Source: an uncultured Flavobacteriales bacterium (GTDB taxonomy: Bacteria; Bacteroidota; Bacteroidia; Flavobacteriales_E; Vicingaceae). Taken from it: a stretch of DNA of 33,128 bases. The notes under the pieces were generated by a model. It did no database searches. It was not told where the DNA came from and saw only the letters and a program-made list of their open reading frames with translations. A program made the translations under genes and the position numbers. The stretch lies in assembly GCA_905479325.1 (NCBI GenBank), contig CAJQLW010000027.1, positions 1 to 33,128 on the forward strand. The letters run 5' to 3'. Positions within the stretch are counted from its first letter, which is position 1. Each line of letters opens with the position of its first letter. Below are positions 1 through 9,159 of this stretch, in pieces.

Positions 1-13
1 AAATATATCGCAC

Positions 14-44
14 AAAAAAAGCCCATTTCGTTTCCGAAATGGGC
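14..44 (-). terminator. Rho-independent terminator after pdhC
   Basis: A perfect 10-bp stem (positions 21-30 pairing with 35-44, 4-nt loop) is followed, on the minus strand, by a run of seven T residues (14-20). It lies about 20 bases after the pdhC stop codon and closes the minus-strand gene block. Confidence 0.9.
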
Positions 45-66
45 TTCCATTTTATCCATTCAATTC

Positions 67-1716
67 CTATCCTAAAATAGTCACTGGGTTTTGCATAAAT
101 GTTTTGAAGGTGTTCAAGAATTCAGAACCTTTAGCTCCATCCACCACTCTGTGGTCGCATGATAGCGTTACTTTCATTCTATTGCCAACTACAATTTCTC
201 CGTTTTTAACTACAGGCTCTTGTCGTATTGCTCCAATTGCCATAATACAAGCATTTGGTGGGTTTATAATTGCCGTAAACTCTTCAATCCCGAACATGCC
301 TAGGTTAGAAATAGAAAAGGTACTTCCTTCCATTTCATTGGGCTGAATTTTCTTTTCTCGCGCTCTAGCTGCAAAATCTCTTACCTCTGCAGTAATTTGA
401 GACAATTGTTTGGTATCGGCATTCTTTACTACAGGAACTACTAATCCATCTTCTACAGCAACGGCAACGCCCATGTGCACGTAAGAGTACGTTCTAATCT
501 TATCCCCCAGCCAAGATGAGTTGATCGCAGGGTGCTTTTTCAATGCAGCCGCAGCAGATTTTATCACAAGGTCGTTAAACGAAACTTTTACATCAGGCAA
601 TTCATTGATCGCTTTTCTAGCCTCAATTGCTTGATCCATATCAATGTCAATGGTCAAGTAGAAGTGTGGAGCGCTGTATTTGCTCTCGCCCAATCGCTTT
701 GCAATTACCTTTCTCATTTGAGAAACTGGCGTATCTTCAAAGCTTTCAACTCCTGCGGCTGCTTGAGCAGCACCAGCAGAACTTGAAGCAGCTACTGCTG
801 CCGTTGGTTGATAATTTTCTATATCTCTTTTAATGATTCTTCCACCATCTCCTGTTCCAGCAATCGTATTTACATCGATGTTTTTCTCAGTTGCCAATCG
901 CTGCGCCAATGGAGAAATCTTAACCCTTCCATCAGAATTTAATTGCGCTTTTGGTGCTACTGGTGCACTTTTCTCAACAGGCTTCGATTCTTGTTTTGGT
1001 GCTTCTTTTTCCTCAACAACTTCGTCCGTTGAATCTCCAGAATTTGAATCAAAAGCATCAATCAATTTTTGGTAATCGGCGCCTTTTTCTCCAATGATTC
1101 CTAAAATAGCATCTACCTCAGCAGAATCTCCTGCTTTTACTCCTTGATACAATAAAACTCCATCTTCAAAAGATTCGAATTCCATAGTGGCCTTATCGGT
1201 TTCAATTTCTGCTAAAATTTCACCTGATTCAACGGTATCACCAACATTTTTCACCCAACTTGCCACGGTACCTTCTGTCATGGTATCACTAAGCTTCGGC
1301 ATTTTTATAATCACTGCGTTCACGTCAGATGTGTCAACTTTCTTCGATGAAGCAGCTTTTTTCTCGGTTGCAGAGCTTGTCGAAGTATCTTCTTTGGGTG
1401 AAGATTCTTCTGTTTTCTTTTCTTCTGTAGCCTTACTGTCCGTAGTATTTCCTTCTAACAAAGAAGAATAGTCTTCCCCTTTTTCTCCAACAATTGCCAT
1501 AACAGACTCAACAGGAGCTGCCTCACCTTCTTTTACTCCAAGGTATAAAATCGTTCCAGATTGGAATGATTCAAACTCCATTGTAGCTTTATCGGTTTCA
1601 ATGTCAGCCAATAGCTCTCCATCTTCAACAACATCTCCAACTTGCTTATGCCATTTTGCAATAACACCTTCTTCCATGGTGTCACTCAACTTGGGCATCT
1701 TTATTATTTCAGCCAT
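67..1716 (-). CDS. pdhC: Pyruvate dehydrogenase complex E2, dihydrolipoamide acetyltransferase
   Basis: E2 core of the pyruvate dehydrogenase complex, which transfers the acetyl group from lipoyl-lysine to CoA. Two lipoyl domains are visible, each with the ETDKATMEFES motif; the lipoylated lysines are K43 and K175. After each come Ser/Thr/Glu/Lys- or Ala/Pro-rich flexible linkers. A peripheral subunit (E3)-binding domain spans about 264-302, and the C-terminal catalytic acetyltransferase domain ends with the HRVVDG motif (H522, D526 catalytic). At 549 aa it has the size expected for a two-lipoyl E2. It starts 21 bases after pdhA on the same strand, so the two are surely co-transcribed. The stop is TAG, which shows that amber is an ordinary stop codon in this genome. 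A 2-oxoacid dehydrogenase E2 with another substrate is possible but less likely next to this E1 alpha. Confidence 0.95.
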   Translation of the reverse strand: MAEIIKMPKLSDTMEEGVIAKWHKQVGDVVEDGELLADIETDKATMEFESFQSGTILYLGVKEGEAAPVESVMAIVGEKGEDYSSLLEGNTTDSKATEEKKTEESSPKEDTSTSSATEKKAASSKKVDTSDVNAVIIKMPKLSDTMTEGTVASWVKNVGDTVESGEILAEIETDKATMEFESFEDGVLLYQGVKAGDSAEVDAILGIIGEKGADYQKLIDAFDSNSGDSTDEVVEEKEAPKQESKPVEKSAPVAPKAQLNSDGRVKISPLAQRLATEKNIDVNTIAGTGDGGRIIKRDIENYQPTAAVAASSSAGAAQAAAGVESFEDTPVSQMRKVIAKRLGESKYSAPHFYLTIDIDMDQAIEARKAINELPDVKVSFNDLVIKSAAAALKKHPAINSSWLGDKIRTYSYVHMGVAVAVEDGLVVPVVKNADTKQLSQITAEVRDFAARAREKKIQPNEMEGSTFSISNLGMFGIEEFTAIINPPNACIMAIGAIRQEPVVKNGEIVVGNRMKVTLSCDHRVVDGAKGSEFLNTFKTFMQNPVTILG

Positions 1717-1737
1717 AACAAATTCTTGTTTTTGGTT

Positions 1738-2775
1738 TTAATCTTTAATGAATGGATAATCCTCTTGAACATATACGTCGGTATATAATTCAGAAGCATC
1801 AGGATAAGCAGATTCTTCTGCAAAGTCTATAGACTCTTGAACCTGAGCTTTCACTCGATCTTGAATTTCTTTCAATTCAGCTTCCGTAGCGTACTTCTTT
1901 TTCTGAATTACTTGAAGCGCATTTTCTATAGGATCCAGTGTTTTATACTCCTCTAATTCTTCTTTTGTTCTGTATTTCGCTGGGTCTGACATAGAATGAC
2001 CTTTGTATCGGTACGTTCTCATTTCTAAAAGAGTCGGGCCGTCTCCTTTTCTAGCTCTTGTAACAGCTCTTTCAATTGCTTCGTGAACTGGCTCGCAAGC
2101 CATTCCATCTACTTGCTCATTTGGCATTTCGTAGCCTTCAGCTAAAACATTTAAATTGGTAACATTAGAAACTCTTTCTACAGATGTTCCCATGGCGTAA
2201 TTGTTATTTTCTATGATAAAAATAACTGGTAATTTCCAATGCATGGCCATGTTTAAGGCTTCGTGAAAAGCTCCTTGACGAACAGCTCCGTCGCCCATAT
2301 AACACAACGTAACATTATCGTTTCCATTGTATTTATCTGCAAAAGCAATACCTGCTCCTAAAGGAATTTGCCCACCAACAATACCATGACCTCCAAAGAA
2401 GTTTAGTTCTTTGCTAAACATGTGCATTGAGCCTCCTTTACCTTTAGTACATCCAGTTTCCTTTCCGTACAACTCAGCCATTACATATTTCGGATCCATT
2501 CCCAACCCAATTGGATGAGCGTGGTCTCTGTAGGCTGTAATATAGTTATCTGTAGGCTTTGTAGCCGAAACAGCTGCTGCCACTAGAGCCTCTTGTCCAA
2601 TGTATAAGTGACAAAATCCCCGAATCTTTTGTTGAATGTAAAGCTGTCCGGCTTTCTCTTCAAATTTTCTCATCAAAAGCATTGACTCATACCACTTAAG
2701 ATATGTTGCCTTGTCAAATTTATCTCCTTTCTTAGCGGTTGTCTTCGCCTTTTTTGTTGTAGTTTTTGTTGCCAT
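1738..2775 (-). CDS. pdhA: Pyruvate dehydrogenase E1 component, alpha subunit
   Basis: Thiamine-diphosphate-dependent decarboxylase subunit that works with an E1 beta subunit to decarboxylate pyruvate and acetylate the E2 lipoyl arm. The TPP-binding motif runs from GDG at 161-163 to NN near 190-191, and the conserved GHSMSDP loop lies in the C-terminal third. The first ~18 residues are a Lys/Thr/Ala-rich tail, possibly disordered. At 345 aa it matches the family. No E1 beta gene is adjacent; it must be elsewhere in the genome, as is common in Flavobacteriia. A TAnnTTTG element (2799-2806) lies just upstream, so pdhA-pdhC may have their own promoter in addition to read-through from cdd. Confidence 0.95.
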   Translation of the reverse strand: MATKTTTKKAKTTAKKGDKFDKATYLKWYESMLLMRKFEEKAGQLYIQQKIRGFCHLYIGQEALVAAAVSATKPTDNYITAYRDHAHPIGLGMDPKYVMAELYGKETGCTKGKGGSMHMFSKELNFFGGHGIVGGQIPLGAGIAFADKYNGNDNVTLCYMGDGAVRQGAFHEALNMAMHWKLPVIFIIENNNYAMGTSVERVSNVTNLNVLAEGYEMPNEQVDGMACEPVHEAIERAVTRARKGDGPTLLEMRTYRYKGHSMSDPAKYRTKEELEEYKTLDPIENALQVIQKKKYATEAELKEIQDRVKAQVQESIDFAEESAYPDASELYTDVYVQEDYPFIKD

Positions 2776-2798
2776 AGTCGCTCAAAAAATGTGGTTGA

Positions 2799-2806
2799 CA
2801 AATTTA
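2799..2806 (-). promoter_or_regulatory. Bacteroidota -7 element for pdhA-pdhC
   Basis: On the minus strand this reads TAAATTTG, an exact TAnnTTTG match, 23 bases before the pdhA ATG. No clear TTG -33 element was seen at normal spacing, so the call rests on the -7 box alone. Confidence 0.5.
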
Positions 2807-2830
2807 GTATAAAAAGGTTTGTTTTTAACT

Positions 2831-3325
2831 TTAATCTTGCTTTTTCAAAGCAGTAAAATCGAAGGCCAAAGGAAGTAGATCTCTGCAGCTGTCAAACTCC
2901 CAAACTTCCTTGCTCGAGTTCATGAGTAAAACCTTGATGTTTTTATTTTGTTTTACCTCATATTCCACCATTACTTGGCGACAAGAACCGCAAGGAGAAA
3001 TTTGTTTTTGAGCGGTTGTTTCAGAGGCTGCATAAATTGCTAGCGTCAACATTTCTTCGTCTCTATAGTTAGCAGATGCAGCGAACAGAGCCACTCTTTC
3101 AGCGCAAAGTCCTGAGGGGTATGCAGCATTTTCTTGATTCGATCCTGCCACGATGTTTCCGTTTTTCAATAATATGGATGCACCCACATTAAACTCAGAG
3201 TATGGGGCATATGCATCATCCGAAAGCTCAATTGCCTTTTTTAAAAGCATTTGTTCCTTTTCAGGCAATTGATCCATGTGAGCATAAGAAGAATATTGAA
3301 TAGAAATGGATTTATTTTCTTTCAT
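2831..3325 (-). CDS. cdd: Cytidine deaminase
   Basis: Zinc enzyme that deaminates cytidine and deoxycytidine to uridine forms in pyrimidine salvage. The two zinc/catalytic motifs are clear: CAE at C74-E76 (E76 the proton shuttle) and PCGSC with C112 and C115. The substrate-binding YSEFNVGA stretch lies at about 42-49. This is the three-cysteine homotetrameric type. At 164 aa it is longer than the minimal ~130-aa enzyme, with about 20 extra N-terminal residues. It lies 57 bases after ispF and 55 bases before pdhA. The porV/porU-cdd-pdhA neighbourhood is a known flavobacterial arrangement. Confidence 0.95.
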   Translation of the reverse strand: MKENKSISIQYSSYAHMDQLPEKEQMLLKKAIELSDDAYAPYSEFNVGASILLKNGNIVAGSNQENAAYPSGLCAERVALFAASANYRDEEMLTLAIYAASETTAQKQISPCGSCRQVMVEYEVKQNKNIKVLLMNSSKEVWEFDSCRDLLPLAFDFTALKKQD

Positions 3326-3382
3326 AAAAAATAATTTATGTACAAGATAAACAATTGAAAGGACTTACAGTTTAGAAAAAAC

Positions 3383-3862
3383 CTAGTCTTTGTAGATCAA
3401 AACTGTAGCATAGGCAGAAACACCTTCTTCCCTTCCTTCAAAGCCCATACGTTCTGTAGTAGTGGCTTTGATCGACAAATCATCCTCGTCTATTCCCATA
3501 CAGGCTGCTAACACCTTTTTCATTTGAGGAATATGAGGATTTACTTTTGGCTTTTCTAGTGCAATTGTAGAATCAATATTAGAAATTTTATAGCCCTTCT
3601 CTGACAAAATTTTAACTACATCTTTGAGCAAAATAGTGCTATCAATCCCTTTATATTGATCATCACTTGGCGGAAAGTGAAAACCTATGTCTCTTAAGTT
3701 AGCTGCTCCCAAAAGAGCGTCGCAGATGGTATGAATTAAAACATCTGCATCAGAATGACCAAAGGTTCCTTTTGTATGAGGTATATGAACACCACCTAAA
3801 ATAAAATCCTCACCGTCTGCTAATTGATGAACATCAAAACCAAATCCTACTCTAACTTTCAC
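3383..3862 (-). CDS. ispF: 2-C-methyl-D-erythritol 2,4-cyclodiphosphate synthase
   Basis: Converts CDP-methylerythritol phosphate to the cyclic diphosphate in the MEP isoprenoid pathway. The N-terminal GFGFDVH motif supplies metal ligands D10 and H12, and H44 in VLIHTICDAL is the third. The C-terminal TTTERMGFEGREEG segment is the family signature. At 159 aa it is full length. It begins 5 bases after the porV stop codon, so it is almost certainly translated from the porV transcript; no separate promoter fits in that gap. Confidence 0.96.
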   Translation of the reverse strand: MKVRVGFGFDVHQLADGEDFILGGVHIPHTKGTFGHSDADVLIHTICDALLGAANLRDIGFHFPPSDDQYKGIDSTILLKDVVKILSEKGYKISNIDSTIALEKPKVNPHIPQMKKVLAACMGIDEDDLSIKATTTERMGFEGREEGVSAYATVLIYKD

Positions 3863-3867
3863 TAGTT

Positions 3868-5151
3868 CTATTTATTTTGACTTGAAAAATCGTCGAAACT
3901 AAACCCTAAAGTGAACCTCACAGAACCTGCAAGCGGATTTGTTTGTGCATTGCCGATCAAGTATGAAGCGTCAAATTGAAATACGCTTAATTTAAAACCA
4001 ACCCCTGCCGTTAAATACCTTCTATTTCCTTTCAAAGGGTTTTCGTAAAAATACCCTAATCTCACTGCAACTTGCTCATCATACCAATATTCAATACCTG
4101 CAGACAAAGTGATTTCACTTAATTCCTCTCTAAGAATACTCCCACTCTCCACAACAGCTCCAGTACCATCGTTGTTGACTCCCGTAACCACTCCTGGCGC
4201 ATCGGTAAATGAACCAAAAACTCCACTAGCAATACTCACATTAGGATCTCTTCCTGAAACAACTACCGGATTTCCCGCCGGATCTCGAACTACAGTCCCT
4301 GAAGAATCAATAAGGTATGTTGGGGGAGTTGGAACGAGTAATTTGTTCGCCTCAAAAATAAACGTCATGGAGTTATATTGATCGAAGTCCAATTGTAAAG
4401 AAGTTCCTAACCTCAAGTTAGCCGGTAAAAAATCGTCTTGATTGTTATCAGAGTACGACATTTTTGCACCAAGATTTGATATGTTAGCACCTACTCTCAA
4501 GGTTGCATCATAATCTGAAATCTTTAAATCATCTTTAAACCAGAAAGCCGAAACATCTGCAGCAACAGATTGAGCTGCTCTTGTATCTGTTCCATTTACA
4601 TTTACCCCATTTGTTAAGTTTGAGTTGATGTAACGCAGCGCCATTCCAAAAGAAAATTGGCGAGAAAGCTGAACACCGTATCCAACATCGAGCGCAAACT
4701 CGTTCGGTCTGAAGTTACCGATTACATTACCATTAATATCTGTAAAGGTTATATCTCCTAGTGAAAAATAACGTAATGAACCACTTAATGTCGACCTTCG
4801 ATCTAAGCGATAAAAACCCGTTAAGTAGGCTAAACTAATGTCGCCAACTAAATTCCTAAGCCAAGGAGAATAACTTAATGAAAAACCCATATTGCCATCA
4901 ATAAATGCTGACTTTGCAGGATTCCAGTGAATAGAACTTAAATCAGGAGAGGTTGAAACTCCGGCATCACCTAAGGCTCCAGCTCGTGAATCTGGCGAAA
5001 TAAGTAAAAAAGGAACAGCAGTTGTGATTGTATTTAACTCTGCTTCAGTTTGAGTTTGTTGAGCATTCACCGTGTTTTGAGACCACGAGTTGAGGCTACA
5101 TAGCATAGCCGCAAGTGCTAGAACAGTGAATTTTATATTATTATTTTTCAA
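3868..5151 (-). CDS. porV: T9SS outer-membrane shuttle/attachment-complex protein PorV (LptO)
   Basis: Outer-membrane beta-barrel that collects T9SS substrates at the translocon and passes them to the PorU sortase. A signal peptide covers about residues 1-25 (cleavage near SWSQ). The mature N-terminus carries the PorV-typical stretch with LLISPDSRAGALGDAG and HWNPAK. The rest is alternating barrel strands ending in GFSFDD near the C-terminus. At 427 aa it is close to the family norm. It lies 63 bases downstream of porU on the same strand, the pairing expected from P. gingivalis and Flavobacterium johnsoniae. A -7 box (5174-5181) in the gap suggests an extra promoter for porV-ispF. Confidence 0.93.
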   Translation of the reverse strand: MKNNNIKFTVLALAAMLCSLNSWSQNTVNAQQTQTEAELNTITTAVPFLLISPDSRAGALGDAGVSTSPDLSSIHWNPAKSAFIDGNMGFSLSYSPWLRNLVGDISLAYLTGFYRLDRRSTLSGSLRYFSLGDITFTDINGNVIGNFRPNEFALDVGYGVQLSRQFSFGMALRYINSNLTNGVNVNGTDTRAAQSVAADVSAFWFKDDLKISDYDATLRVGANISNLGAKMSYSDNNQDDFLPANLRLGTSLQLDFDQYNSMTFIFEANKLLVPTPPTYLIDSSGTVVRDPAGNPVVVSGRDPNVSIASGVFGSFTDAPGVVTGVNNDGTGAVVESGSILREELSEITLSAGIEYWYDEQVAVRLGYFYENPLKGNRRYLTAGVGFKLSVFQFDASYLIGNAQTNPLAGSVRFTLGFSFDDFSSQNK

Positions 5152-5173
5152 AAGATTTTATTTTGAAGGGGTG

Positions 5174-5181
5174 CAAATATA
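5174..5181 (-). promoter_or_regulatory. Bacteroidota -7 element for porV
   Basis: Minus-strand TATATTTG, an exact TAnnTTTG match, 22 bases before the porV ATG, within the porU-porV gap. The nearest upstream TTG is too far away (about 30 nt), so it may be a weak internal promoter. Confidence 0.5.
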
Positions 5182-5214
5182 ATAAAGATTAGAGGTACCG
5201 ATGGTTTTTATCAA

Positions 5215-8200
5215 TTATAGAATAACAAGCTTTTCAATCTTTTCGGAAGTAGATCCATTAGCAGAGCGGATTTTTAATTTATACATATATACTCCTTTGC
5301 CAATTTTATCGCCAAAGTCGTCTCTTCCGTCCCACCGAATGTCTTTCGAAACAAACCCTTCGCTAACAATCATCTGATCTATTGACTTCACTAATTTCCC
5401 AGAAATCGTAAACACTTCCAATTTAACATCCATAACAACTCCAGCTTGATTGTGTTGAAATATAAACTCCGTATTCGTTGTAAAAGGATTCGGGTAGTTC
5501 ACCAAATTCTCAATTCTAACTTCTTGGTCTTTTACAACGGTGAATTCAATGGTTTTTTCCGAAGAGTTGTTTGCAACATCCCAAGCTTTTACTTTTAAGC
5601 TGTGTTTCCCCGGCGAAAGATCAGTAAATGGGAAAGAAACAACTCCTTGAGTGTGATCGTCAATTGCCGCTTCGTAAAAATCATTTAATATGAATGAATT
5701 TTCAGAGTTACCGTCTAAAGTCGCCACTATGTCATGACCAATTCCACTTCCAACAGTATTAATTCCTTGATCATCTTTTAAGTTTAAAAGCAGTCGCGGA
5801 TTCTCATCTGTCACACCACCGTAAACAAAATTTTCATCATTTAAGAATAACTCCATCTGAGGACCTTGCTCATCTTGCACTAAATTGGGATTACTTCCTC
5901 CAATAACAATAGATTCGGTATAACCATTTGCATCTGTAATTTGATTTTCTGCATAGTACGACACCTTGCCACTTCCGTAACTGTAAGAGATATCCTTCGG
6001 CACTACAAAAGTAAAAGCGAAATCGCCATTTACAACGGTTGCTTTTCCTTTGAAAATTCTACGCTCTCTCGTTTCAAAAGTAAATACCCCACCACCATCG
6101 TTGTTCAAGGTATTTTTCACTTCAACTTTATCAAAAACCGTAGGGTAAACAACACCATTAAAATTGGTTAATTTATTCCCATTAATGTCGGTAACCATTC
6201 CTGAGATTGTCACTTGAGACAAGGCATTTAGTGTATCTGCCTGCGCCAAAGGAACTCCATTTATTGATGTTGTTACTACATTTTCTTCAGGAATAGCTAA
6301 GCGAATGGCAGGATCTCCAAGAAGTGAAAAGTTTCGTGAGTTCGTTGAATAGGCATTAAAATTCTTGACATCTAAAAATATATCACCTAAACGCATGGGT
6401 TCTCCATTTGGCAGAGGCTCAAAAACTTTATCGTAGAATGAACGATTGAGTAAATAATTTGGGCTTGAAAATACAAGTCTAGTTGTAGTCATCAATCCTA
6501 TACTTCCGCCGTTTGGGTTTAACAGCAACAATTCTCCCCCTGACGTTCTAAGTGGGTCATCGAATCTACTAAATTCGCAAGTTGCTGTAATAAAAACAGG
6601 AAGGTTTTGTCTATTGCGCAAGTTGGTTATTTCATAAATACCTAGCACTCTTTCAGCAGTCCAACCTGTTTCCCCGCCGTGGCCTGTGTAATTAACAAAA
6701 AGAGCTCCATCCTCAACCGTTTGAACCAAATCCTCTGTAACCTGCGGATATCTTGCACCGCTCGCGGTAGCTTGCTGCTGATAAGCATCTAAAAATATTT
6801 TTTGGGTGTTAAAGTCTTTCCCTTTTTGTTCTACCAACTTTGACAAGTCATTGGCTTGTGACATGTGCACAACGCCATCTTCATCATCTCCAACGAATAC
6901 AATTTGATTTCTCCAATCTCTTAACGAGGAAGAGGAATAGTAAGCTTCAATTTTATCTACAATCCCATTTGCTTCTTGCAATGTTTGAACAGGGAACCTT
7001 CCTATTGCAACATCCATTCGGTCTGTACTAGGAACTCTCCACAATCCTTCTGAATCATCTAGCAATCCAAAATAATCATCCGACACATGAGAGTTAACAG
7101 GATCTACAGAATTAGATGATTGAAAAGAAGGAACATAATTGGTTCCTCCAGAAGTTGAATTACTCTTAAACACATAAGATGCGTCTCCCATCATCAAAAC
7201 ATATTTTGGAGTTGTACCTGAATTAGTTGCACGATCGTAAAACATTTTTATAAATGTTCTCATGGCAATCAAATCTTGAGACCCTGAAGAAAACTCATTA
7301 AAAATTTGCTTCGCTGTTACAACGTTAACTGACATTCCTTCGCTTCTATGAATATTGGCTAACCGGTCTGCCGCAGAAATAAAATTCTCATGACTAATTA
7401 TTAACATATCGGCCTGAGGTAAACCGTGTAAATTTTGATTCAGCACTTGACCTTTAGGGTAAATACCAACTGAGTCTGGCGCTGTGAAAGCAATGTATTC
7501 TCTAAGCTGACTCACATCGTTTTGAAATGAAGAAGAAGCACCATTGTTCTGAATATTCATGGCTTCAATGTTCTCAATATCCGAAATATCCCACACCTCT
7601 AAATTCACAGTATTAGGAAATTGAAAAACTGCTTCTGCATTCACCCCGGACCTCACAGAACGTAAATCTCTAAAACTAATCTGGTTTGAAGACATCATCA
7701 ATCTCGACCTTAAATTGACCGTTAAATAATTCAACCAACCTTTTGATACTACTTGTGGTTTGTTATAGTTAATGTTAAAAGACAAAGCACCTTGATTAGG
7801 TGTAAATTCAAACAAACCCCTAGAAACTTGAGCAAACCTAAATTCGTAGCGCGTAAGATTTGTTAAACCAACTTCGGTCTCGAATGATTGACCATTTACT
7901 GAAAGAGTGAATTTACTAATCACTCCAGACCTTGCCAGAACGCTCATTTCTACTTTAGCATTCTCAGATAGAACAGTATTGGCTGCATTCAACCCTATGG
8001 TTTGGTTTGTGTTATTATCAAACAACTCCCCGATCCACAAACTACCAGATTTTAGAAGATTGGTCGTTTCTAATTCGTGATACATGTAATTGTCAAATTC
8101 AGTGACAGTGGCTATAGAAGGATTACCCGACAACTGCCGCTTGGTAATTCTTTTTCCATTGGCTCCCTCTGCATTGATAAAATAAAATGTCGTATCGCTA

Positions 8201-9018
8201 AAACGATTCAAAGAGTGTCTAAAAAATTGCGAGGTACTGTCATACGACCACTCTACTTGGTCATCGCCGTAAAATAAAACATAATCATTGGCATCAAATG
8301 AACCATCTTGTTCTCCAACCACTATTATTGGATTCTCGAGTAAATCGTCCGGTCTTGGCATCGCATTTGACTCAGGTAGCATTCCGCCACCGTAACCGTA
8401 AATTTTTATTTTTCGGGGATCTACATTATCCATATCCAAACCCAAGTTTAGTAGAAATCTCCTCGAAAGCTTAAAAACTTTTTCTTCTGTTACCGCAATT
8501 TTATACCAATTACCGGAAGCTAGCTTAGATGCGGAGGCAAAATTCAAACTCTTAGATCTATATATTCTAGCTTTTTCCGGACTTGAATAATTCAACTTAA
8601 ATGAATTTGCTCGTTCAATTTGACCAGTTGATGATATTCGAAGCGGCATAATCTTTACAACAGTGCCTTGAGCTTTTTTCACAGTAATGGTGTTTGCTTC
8701 TACTTCAAATTCAGCAGACAATGCACTCCTATCTATTAACTCCGCTTCTGTGGCGCTCAATACCTCAGTAACAACATCCTCTAAAAAGACATTAGAAAGA
8801 ATTAGGTTTGGAAACTCTTGAATTAAAAAAGGATGATTTGAAACTGTAAAATCGTATTGAGCACTTTCGAAATTCAATGCTTTTTTATTTAATTGACCTT
8901 CTAATCCATACTGAATAGGGGTTCTCCAATCTATAACTATCCTTTCAACATCCTGACCTAAGAGGGATAATGTTAAAAATAAAAAGCATAATGTTAATTT
9001 AATTTTGACCATAATCAT
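5215..9018 (-). CDS. porU: T9SS sortase PorU, C25 gingipain-like cysteine peptidase
   Basis: Cell-surface sortase that removes the C-terminal signal from T9SS cargo and couples the cargo to its anchor. A signal peptide covers about 1-21. The C25 peptidase core spans roughly 535-900, with the catalytic His in YTGHGG (H780) and catalytic Cys in TATCEF (C814). The last ~90 residues form a T9SS CTD-like domain with NYPNPF and a GVYMYKL strand; in PorU this domain is known to be kept rather than cleaved. At 1267 aa it is typical. The start reads MIMVKI, so the ATG six bases further in is an alternative. It diverges from the porP-like gene across 141 bases; only a one-mismatch -7 box is visible on the porU side. 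Confidence 0.93.
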   Translation of the reverse strand: MIMVKIKLTLCFLFLTLSLLGQDVERIVIDWRTPIQYGLEGQLNKKALNFESAQYDFTVSNHPFLIQEFPNLILSNVFLEDVVTEVLSATEAELIDRSALSAEFEVEANTITVKKAQGTVVKIMPLRISSTGQIERANSFKLNYSSPEKARIYRSKSLNFASASKLASGNWYKIAVTEEKVFKLSRRFLLNLGLDMDNVDPRKIKIYGYGGGMLPESNAMPRPDDLLENPIIVVGEQDGSFDANDYVLFYGDDQVEWSYDSTSQFFRHSLNRFSDTTFYFINAEGANGKRITKRQLSGNPSIATVTEFDNYMYHELETTNLLKSGSLWIGELFDNNTNQTIGLNAANTVLSENAKVEMSVLARSGVISKFTLSVNGQSFETEVGLTNLTRYEFRFAQVSRGLFEFTPNQGALSFNINYNKPQVVSKGWLNYLTVNLRSRLMMSSNQISFRDLRSVRSGVNAEAVFQFPNTVNLEVWDISDIENIEAMNIQNNGASSSFQNDVSQLREYIAFTAPDSVGIYPKGQVLNQNLHGLPQADMLIISHENFISAADRLANIHRSEGMSVNVVTAKQIFNEFSSGSQDLIAMRTFIKMFYDRATNSGTTPKYVLMMGDASYVFKSNSTSGGTNYVPSFQSSNSVDPVNSHVSDDYFGLLDDSEGLWRVPSTDRMDVAIGRFPVQTLQEANGIVDKIEAYYSSSSLRDWRNQIVFVGDDEDGVVHMSQANDLSKLVEQKGKDFNTQKIFLDAYQQQATASGARYPQVTEDLVQTVEDGALFVNYTGHGGETGWTAERVLGIYEITNLRNRQNLPVFITATCEFSRFDDPLRTSGGELLLLNPNGGSIGLMTTTRLVFSSPNYLLNRSFYDKVFEPLPNGEPMRLGDIFLDVKNFNAYSTNSRNFSLLGDPAIRLAIPEENVVTTSINGVPLAQADTLNALSQVTISGMVTDINGNKLTNFNGVVYPTVFDKVEVKNTLNNDGGGVFTFETRERRIFKGKATVVNGDFAFTFVVPKDISYSYGSGKVSYYAENQITDANGYTESIVIGGSNPNLVQDEQGPQMELFLNDENFVYGGVTDENPRLLLNLKDDQGINTVGSGIGHDIVATLDGNSENSFILNDFYEAAIDDHTQGVVSFPFTDLSPGKHSLKVKAWDVANNSSEKTIEFTVVKDQEVRIENLVNYPNPFTTNTEFIFQHNQAGVVMDVKLEVFTISGKLVKSIDQMIVSEGFVSKDIRWDGRDDFGDKIGKGVYMYKLKIRSANGSTSEKIEKLVIL

Positions 9019-9109
9019 CTATTTCTCTTTGTATTGAGCGTTAAAACCTTATAAACGATACCCTGTATAAAATATTGCACAAAATAAGATTGTAAAGATA
9101 TAACACGAA

Positions 9110-9136
9110 TTGAATAATCTAGTTTATCTATATTTG
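9110..9136 (+). promoter_or_regulatory. Promoter of the porP/sprF-like gene
   Basis: TTG at 9110-9112 and TATATTTG at 9129-9136, separated by 16 bases, one short of the usual flavobacterial spacing. The predicted transcript would begin near 9143, just ahead of the GTG start at 9160. Confidence 0.55.
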
Positions 9137-9159
9137 CGTTTAGGCTGAAGTTTTTTAGA